From contig NC_073306.1 in NCBI RefSeq assembly GCF_027595985.1, positions 104,871,484 to 104,935,483 of the forward strand: 64,000 nt of DNA. Reading direction: 5' to 3'. The position numbers were made by a program, and so were the translations under genes. Shown piece by piece: positions 56,576 through 64,000 of this stretch. The first letter of the stretch is position 1, and every line of letters starts with the position of its first letter. Origin of the DNA: Sorex araneus (Eukaryota > Chordata > Mammalia > Eulipotyphla > Soricidae). The notes beneath the pieces were generated by a model, which was given only the letters and a program-made list of their open reading frames with translations, did not search any database and was not told the origin of the DNA.

Positions 56576-58020
56576 GAATATTTTGATTGGCAATTTTCAA
56601 ATCCTGTTTATCTCTTGGTCTCTATTTGTCTTCTTGCAGCAGATATATGTTGCTATGCAGGGAATACTCATAAGTACAGAGAATTGGGTTGTCTAGGAAA
56701 CCAGTTGATCTACTATGAATTGTCAAATTCAAAAGAAACATCCCTGGCTACAACCAAGTAACCTGGTCTTTTTTTCTCCTGCCTCAGTTTCTTCCATTCT
56801 ATCTGGATCCTTTTCATTGCCATAAATCAGCCTTGGTTCAAAACAAGAGAGAAACAAGTATATAGTTAGAGTCTCTGCTCTTTCGTGCAGTGCTATTGCT
56901 GAGATAAATAAATGATTTGGGTGATTTTGTGGCACTTTTCCATTATACTTTCAGAGAAAGCAGTATTCATTATACATCAGAATGATTTGCTGTAAATGAG
57001 GTATTTATCTCATTTCTTTGAATCAAATTTAAATCTTCAGTTGGTCTCAGTGTAAATCTTTCTTAATGCCATAAAACATTAAGGTTGAAAGGACCTTACA
57101 AATTCTCAGCACGGACACTTCTCATCTGAGAAACCTGAGGTAATGGCAGAGCCAATGGTAACACCCAGTTCCAGTTTCCTATTCTGGGTCTGTTTTTAAT
57201 CCAGCTGCTTTGCACCGAGCACTTGCAACTCTCCTAACTTACTGTTGATGTCTTCTTTCCATTCAATTCTGTTAACACCCCCACAAATCTTAATATTACA
57301 AAGTAAGCAGACAAGATAAAGCAATGGTATTTTTTTCCTTTAGGAGAGATGCACTCATTTTGAGGTATGCAAAAATAGGACATGCCATTTGACTAAGCAG
57401 AAAGAATCGTGGAGATAGGCTGTATTTTATAAGAAGCAGATATGTGGTTGCTGAAACAAGCGGAGCACAAGTAATAAAGAAACTGTTTTTGCTCCCGTGT
57501 GCATATAGCTGGAGGAAGGGCAACCGATAAGGGACTGGTTACTGAGCGTTTTATGGCTTGTTTGCAGAGCATCTGTTTAAGGGGAGACAGTGGCTGGTGG
57601 AAGTAAGGCAATTGGAAAGGAAGAACTTAATTTAGGTGCTCTCTCTCTCTGTGTATGTGTGTGTGTGTTTTAAATTAATGTAAGAAGAGGGAAAAACACT
57701 TTTTTATGAACTTTTACTCTGTGGTTCTTGAGGGAATTGGTGTCCATTTATCATGAAGCATTTGAGAACACACTATATATATGGCACTGTGTCAGAAAAC
57801 TTGAGTGTGTAGGTCAAACAGACCTACTGTGTCCAGAGAGCTGAAGCTAATGGGTGATCACAGAACATGGATTAACATCTAATAGACACAAACATCTAAG
57901 AGACACAATAACCAGGACAATTAGAATGTTAGATAAACAACAAATACTTCTCAGTATGTGAACAGGTTCCAAATATTGCATGACACATGTTGGGTATGCT
58001 TTAATTTCTTTGTTTACTGT
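56576..58020. other. Unannotated DNA with a short CT/TG tract
   Basis: Alternating CT then TG repeat at about 57640-57669. No gene or interspersed repeat recognised elsewhere. Confidence 0.45.
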
Positions 58021-58290
58021 ATCACTGTATCACTGTCATCCCGTTGTTCATTGATTTGCTCAAGCAGGCGCCAGTAACGTCTCCATTCATCCTAGCCATG
58101 AGATTTTAGCAGCCTCTGCTTACTTGTCCTTCCCAACAGTGCCGTATTGGAGGTTCTTTCAGAGTCGGGGGAATGAGACCAATTATTGATACTGTCTTTG
58201 GCATATTGTATACAACACGGGAAGCTTGCCAGGCTCTGCCATGCGGGAGGGATACACTCGATAGCTTGCTGGGCTCTCTGAGAGGGATGG
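58021..58290 (-). repeat. Long-form SOR SINE, head lost
   Basis: Tail TATCACTGTATCACTGTCAT, SOR body with the extra segment (about 58100-58180, with GGTTCTTTCAGAGTCGGGGG), ends at CTCTGAGAGGGATGGA. tRNA-like head absent. Confidence 0.85.
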
Positions 58291-60540
58291 AAGATGTATA
58301 TAAGAGAATAAAAGCAAGTATGTTAAAACTAAACACATGTATGCTGCTTTAGGTACAACGGTGGGCTAGACTATAAGAGGTCATGCAGCGCTTTGGAAAT
58401 TTTTCTCATGGATGATAACTGAAAGTTTATAAGGTCCAGTGAATATTGAATCAGAACTGGAATGGATTAATTTTGAACCCTTTATTTTCTATGGAGAGAA
58501 GCTAGTCTTAGACAAGCTTACTGAATTTCTCTGGTTCATATAGTGAGCAAGTGGCTGAACTGATTATATGTCACCACATAATCACTGCAGATTTTATGCC
58601 AGCTTTTTATAAGCAAAAAGATGAGGGTAGAGCCATTATGTAAAACTTTAAATTATTGTGATGATATTACTTAAAATAGTTTATTGATATACTGGTACAA
58701 TAATATTGGGATGTATGGAATATTATGAAAATATGTTAAAATGTAATAATTCTAATTGATGCACATCATTTCTTTGTGAGAGTTTAGTGAATATATTTTT
58801 GGTGTGAAAAAAGTTAATACATTAGCTGTTATCAATTTGTGCATTAGAATAAAAATATTACACTGAACAAAATTTACTATAGCATTGCAAAATATTGACT
58901 TATAAAATTTAATCTCCCATGTCAGAAGATTCTATTTCTGTTTTGTGATCTGATGCATCATCTTCAGGGCCACTCATATAAGGTGTGTTTACACTGTAGG
59001 TCTGCCACAGTGCATTATCTTCAGATGCATCCAGTACATCTGAAATTCTTGTCATTTTGAAGCTTTTGTAGAATGTTTATTGTAGTAAAAGCTCCCAACT
59101 CTTTATTACTTATGTGCGTTACAGTTCCAGGGACAAACACTCGATATTTTCTGTAGGGGTCAGTTAATGATCATCACTTATCATTGTCTCATGGTACAAG
59201 TGGTCTTTAAAGGGTTTACAAATACTGGCAACGTGCATGTACTCAGAATTCTAATCCTATGACTCACAGAGTGGAGAGAACAAATGCACATCAGTTGCCC
59301 ACTGGTGAATACTGCTCTGATGCTGCTCTATTTACTTTTTAAAGCAACATCATGAATGGAATTATGCTATGCAACTATTATACAATAAAAGATGATAAAT
59401 AATTTTTTTGGATCAAAAAAAGGGTTACAATGATTATATGGTAAAATGTGGTAGGTCAGTTTTATAGCCCTTTGTATAATTAAGTACATTGATTTAGTTA
59501 GTAGAATGTGTATAATGGGTTGTGTGCTCAGGAAAGTTCTAGAAGAAACTGAAAAAAAAGAAGAAAAGTGAGATATTAAGAGCGTAGAATGCTTTGTGAA
59601 AGGTCTGTTGGTATAAAAGCAAATGTAAGTCAAGCTTTAAAGGCAGAAACACATTGTTATTTTTCAACAAAGAAAGAATTTTTGTCTTTTGTGGACTATA
59701 GATCAATCATTGACCAATAGATTCATTTTCAGGAGGAAAAAATATAGAATATTGAGAATCCATATTAGTTAGGAGTTATTTTGCATCACACCTTTGCTAC
59801 AAATATAAGATTTGGACTTTATTTGGAATGCCATAGGAAGCTGATATTAAAGGTAATGCCTGAACAAGTCAGGTCTTTATCAATAATGGTAATAATTTTG
59901 AAAGAGTTGCTTTTATCAGTTTAAATAGCATTTGGAATTCTAGAAGGTTGAATACTGCTCAGATTGTTAATATGACTACCTTCACACTTGTCATGTCTCC
60001 TTGGGAGGAAGAACTGTAATATCTCAATTTTCTTTAGAAAACGAAATATTAATGAAGCACAATGGGACTTCTTATGATTATAATCGGAGTTCATGTGGGG
60101 GAGGATGAAATATAGAACCTCTCTGTCCATGGTGTATGTGTGTACTAAGTGAAGTAACTACTTGAAATTTCCAGAGCAGAATGATCCAATCTCTGTCACA
60201 AAGGCGTTATTTAAGTCCAAAAGAATAGCTTAGTGATTGATATTATGAACAATTGTGATCCTCTTTTAAATTCTTATAGTAAGGAGTTTTGTGGGCATCC
60301 ATTAGAGTTAAAGGATTTGGCAGGACCTTTGAAAGAAACATAAAAACCAGGGATCCTTCAGTAAGTCTGATTGAATTAATAACCAGGAAGTAGATTTTTG
60401 GCTTTGTTTATGAAAGCTCATTAAATTTGCTAGTGTAGGAGAATTCTTCATAGCAAGGTAAACATAATTTCTGATCTAGTTTCCCAGGGGATGAGGACTG
60501 TTCAGCTTGAGGAGTAGAATAACTTAACAAAGAAAAGCCT
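58291..60540. other. Unannotated AT-rich DNA
   Basis: 2.2 kb with no gene or interspersed repeat recognised. Frames at 59367-59633 and 59921-60130 show no domain. Confidence 0.45.
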
Positions 60541-60545
60541 CTTTG

Positions 60546-60607
60546 TGCATGAGCCAGGAATGACCCCTGTGCATTGCCGGGTGTGACCCAAAAAGCAAAA
60601 AAAAAAA
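60546..60607 (+). repeat. 5'-truncated A-tailed SINE with TSD
   Basis: Only the last ~50 bp of the SINE (GAGCCAGGAATGACCCCTGT, GGGTGTGACCCAAAAAGC) plus poly(A). About 11-12 bases around AAAAGCCTCTTT occur on both sides, so it inserted already truncated. Confidence 0.85.
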
Positions 60608-60611
60608 GCCT

Positions 60612-63250
60612 CTTTTTTACCTTCAGATGTTTTATATATATGTATATACATACATATATATATATATACTGATTAAAGAGATGTAAATTGTATAGATTGA
60701 AAGGAGAATCAATTACTTTTTAAAGTTAAAATATTTGGTTAAGAGGTATTGGGAAATATTCCTAATATGAATTTTTATGGAAGTAAAAGAGATATAGATG
60801 ATTATTATTTGCTTGGGAAAAGAACAAAAAGTAACTTGTAATTAAGCAGAGAGTATGGCAATGAAGGTCAATGGGAAGGAAGTTTAAATTGTGGAATGCC
60901 AACTCTGGTAATATAACAACTTTTTTTTTTTATTATGGGCACTGTTTCCCACCACCACCACCACCACCACCATCATCATGATGATAATGCAGTGTTCAAA
61001 TAGTATATGTTTTCTATTTCTAATCTCCAACGTTGTGCAGACTGGGCTCTGAGGTCGAACTTCACATGCCCAAATGACTACTTTCTCTGTGGAAGATTCT
61101 TAATTGGGTGGTGAAGGCAGGTGGTGAAATAAAGGATATTAAGGAGATGAGATTTTGAATAGATGCAGCTTGCATTCTGTTTTAAAAACTAGGTGGATTC
61201 CCTTAATATTGGATTTGACAGTAAGGAATAAACATAAGACACCCTGTTGCTGAGAAATATCCCAAACTGAACTCCTGAGAATCAGCATCTGCACATAATT
61301 ACTTAGGGCACATAATTCTTTTATGGGTGCTCACTTAGTAAAGCATTTACATTTACATTCACAGCTCATTAGGTTGCTTGTGGATTTGATTTGAACATTT
61401 TAAGTGGGATTGTTTTTAATCTTTGGAGGCACTATAAACCCACAGTCACGCTCAACTGCCACATACTGTTGGAAGGAAAACCATAACTAGCTCGTTTTGC
61501 TCCCTAGCAGGAATTTTCTAAGATAAGGACTGAACTGACCATGAATAATCTTAGGGAAGAGTTTTCCTTTTCTCATTCTGAGCCCAAGGCTTATGGAACT
61601 CTAGTGATCAAAAAGCAAAGTTACTTGAAACTCTGATGAAGAGAGAATGAAATTAAACGTGACTTTTGAGTTGTTATAAAAATCATAAAATAACAGATCT
61701 TTCAACCAGATGTTTAATTTTAAAGAGCAAACATTGCAGACTTTCTAGAGACTGTCAATGGTTTGAAAAACCAATTCAGTCTCTTCCCTTGGGCTCTTAC
61801 ACTGCCTGGTAATGAGCACGGTTGGTCTTTAGCAAAGCAGTTGCTATCAGCATACATTTGGAAGTGCACCATCTAATGAAAAAAATTTTTTTAGAAAACC
61901 AGATAGATTTTGCAATTTATTCATAGTGCCAGGTGTTCCTTAGCTGTGCACTTTGGGGCCTGAGCTAAGTGCCTGCAGTTTTCCTTTTTCATGGGAGAAA
62001 CGATAAAATGAGAGATTTTCTGTTGTGCCATGCTTGATGAAGGCAGTAGCTCCTGCTTGAGTGTCTGCAGGCATGTTTGATTTCAAATTCAAATGTAATC
62101 TCAAGGAGAACTTCTTTGCCTTGATATTTTAGTGAAGGCCTTGATATCATAGAGTAGATATGAATTGTAGTCTGATTTCAATATGTAGTAGAAAAGGCTA
62201 ATTAATCTCCTGCAATCTTGGAAATAATTTACTAGATTTGTGTCCAAATAGTATGTATTGTATGCTAATAACCCCAATAGTGTCTATTTGTATAATGGCA
62301 CGGGAAGAAAGTACTGGCCCAATATTCACATCATTTCTTATCCAAAAGTGGTGTTTTTACAATTTTTTACTAAGGTCCCTTATTGATATGGTGGTTATTA
62401 AGAAAATGAGATAGGCATTGCAGGAAACACTATTAACACAGCACACCTGTTTTATGCTGAAATGAAATGTCAGTAGTCAGACCACCATGAGATGCTCAGA
62501 AAAGCAGTAAAAGATGGAATCTTCTCTTATTCCTTTTACTGCACCAGCACATAGTGCATTCAGACCTGTCTTGTGGCACCGACCTCAGCTACAGTCGTGC
62601 CCTTTTTAACTGTCATGCTTTCTCTCTGGCTTTGCATTTGGTTCCTTTTGTGCTTAGACTTGAATACAACCCTCTGGAAATTATAATTTCCACCCTTTCT
62701 TCAGTTCTAGGTAGCACTCTCAATGGCAATTTCCTTTCCATAGAAATGAGTTCCTTAATAGGTACCCTCTCGAAGATGGGAGATATGTCCATGACTCTGG
62801 AATATCCTAGAATTCAGTTGAGACTTGTACAAATTTATTGAAATTCATTCCTTAATCTCCCAGATATTTGATTACTCCAATAAGGAATTGCTATTATCTT
62901 AATGGATTTCCTTCAGTTTCATAGCTGAAATCTTAACTCTTAAAGATTATGGTATTAGGATGAAGATGACTACTTATATCAGGATGGAATGCTAATGAAT
63001 GGTATTATTTATTTATGAAAGAAAGTCCCTAAACAGAGATCCCTAAACCTCCTTCATCCATCGGTGAACACAGTAAGAAGGTATCAACTATGAACCCAGG
63101 GGATGGTCCTGTGGATAATTATGATGCTGGTGTCTTGATCTTTTATTTGCCAGAGTTCAGGACTGTGAAAAATGAATTTTTGTTGTTTTTAAGCTTTCTC
63201 ATCCATGGCATTATGTTATAAATGCCTGAAAAGGTGAAGGTGGGCAAAAC
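60612..63250. other. Unannotated DNA with small microsatellites
   Basis: TA-rich run at about 60636-60668 and a CCA/TCA run at about 60950-60980. No gene recognised; the 95-codon frame at 62554-62841 has no domain or splice support. Confidence 0.45.
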
Positions 63251-64000
63251 AAGAGAACCTAGAAGAAATGGATAAATTCCTCGACTCCTATAATCTCCCA
63301 AGGCTGAACCAAGAAGACCTGGAGTACCTGAATAGTCCAATTAACATCAAGGAAATTGAAATGGTAATCAAAAGTCTTCCCAAAAACAAAAGCCCAGGTC
63401 CAGACGGATTCACTAACGAGTTCTTCCAAACATTTAAAGAGGACCTTTTGCCAGTCCTTCTCAAGCTCTTCCAGGAAATTGAAGAAACAGAAACCCTCCC
63501 TAACAGTTTCTATGAGGCTCCTATCTCCCTAATATCAAAAGCAAACAAAGACACCACAAAAAAAGAAAACTACAGGCCAATATCCCTGATGAACACAGAT
63601 GTGAAGATTCTCAACAAAATATTAGCAAATAGAATTCAACAACTCATCAAAAAGATCATACACCACGACCAAGTGGGATTCATCCCGGGGATGCAAGGAT
63701 GGTTTAACATCCGGAAATCAATCAACATAATCCATCATATCAACAAAAGAAAAGATAAAAATCATATAATCATATCAATAGATGCAGAGAAAGCATTTGA
63801 CAAGATCCAGCATCCATTTATGATGAAAACACTTGCCAAAATGGGTATAGAAAGGACCTTCCTCAATATTGTCAAAGCCATTTATCACAAGCCTATGGCA
63901 AGCATTATCCTCAATGGGGAAAAACTAAGAGCCTTCCCTCTGAGAACAGGGACGAGACAAGGATGCCCACTCTCTCCACTTCTGTTCAATATAGTACTGG
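63251..64000 (+). CDS. L1 ORF2 segment, open to window end
   Basis: Matches 50363-51112 of the full-length L1 over exactly 750 bp, with no indel and no stop in the ORF2 frame (from CAA GAG AAC CTA at 63250), covering about residues 421-670: the start of the reverse transcriptase with [20 protein letters not shown] and [13 protein letters not shown]. The upstream 420 residues are missing, so the copy is 5' truncated (or inverted upstream). It differs from the other L1 most near its start, which suggests another subfamily. Catalytic FADD lies beyond the window. Not a working gene despite the open frame. Confidence 0.9.

Noticed and set aside
1-64000. CRISPR arrays, operons, phage or other prokaryotic defence systems
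   Set aside because: Sequence is clearly mammalian (SINEs, L1, processed pseudogene); repeats here are not regularly spaced arrays.

Overview
This window is nuclear DNA of a placental mammal, most likely a shrew (Sorex or a close relative). The main clue is many copies of a tRNA-headed SINE whose 3' half and short-repeat tail I recognise from memory as the shrew SOR family. A second, A-tailed SINE shares its tRNA-like head. Young L1 elements, a RAN processed pseudogene and ancient mammalian repeats (MER5A-like, a hAT fragment, an L1MA-type 3' end) fit a mammal. Species assignment is by recognition, not by search. I see no convincing host protein-coding gene. The window looks like intergenic or deep intronic, AT-rich sequence shaped by retroposition.

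Layout. 1-12 kb: SOR and A-tailed SINEs, a 5'-truncated L1 (2168-3244), an internally duplicated copy of an unnamed minus-strand retroposon (here 'repeat B') and long unannotated stretches. 12-18 kb: an L1 tail, two LTRs of one retrovirus-like family in opposite orientations, and a third, different LTR. 18-24 kb: three repeat B copies and a direct duplication that preserves the empty site of a SINE. 25-30 kb: L1 tails, a GA expansion inside one, and a 538-bp SOR-related retroposon with target-site duplications (TSDs). 31-33 kb: a RAN processed pseudogene broken by an L1 that was itself hit by a SINE. 34-45 kb: unannotated DNA, L1 tails, a MER5A-like element, a perfect 20-bp hairpin and further repeat B copies, one apparently complete. 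45.7-46.2 kb: a head-to-head pair of SOR SINEs. 47.6-53.5 kb: a full-length L1 with a 454-bp CpG-containing 5' UTR, a broken ORF1, an uninterrupted 1272-residue ORF2, a 3' transduction and 15-bp TSDs. It interrupts one arm of an older inverted repeat whose other arm lies at 54.6-54.9 kb. 54.9-63.2 kb: mostly unannotated with old SINEs. 63.25-64 kb: a second L1 ORF2, open to the window edge.

How the parts relate. The L1s supply the retroposition machinery, and the L1 fragments, SINEs, RAN copy and repeat B look like its products, with TSDs and mostly A-rich tails. The strongest findings are the full-length L1 (ORF2 open, ORF1 broken) with its transduced tail and the undisturbed copy of its insertion site, the repeat B family, the nested RAN locus, and the unexplained hairpin near 40.3 kb. 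Strands for repeats follow the usual reading direction, with the tail at the 3' end.
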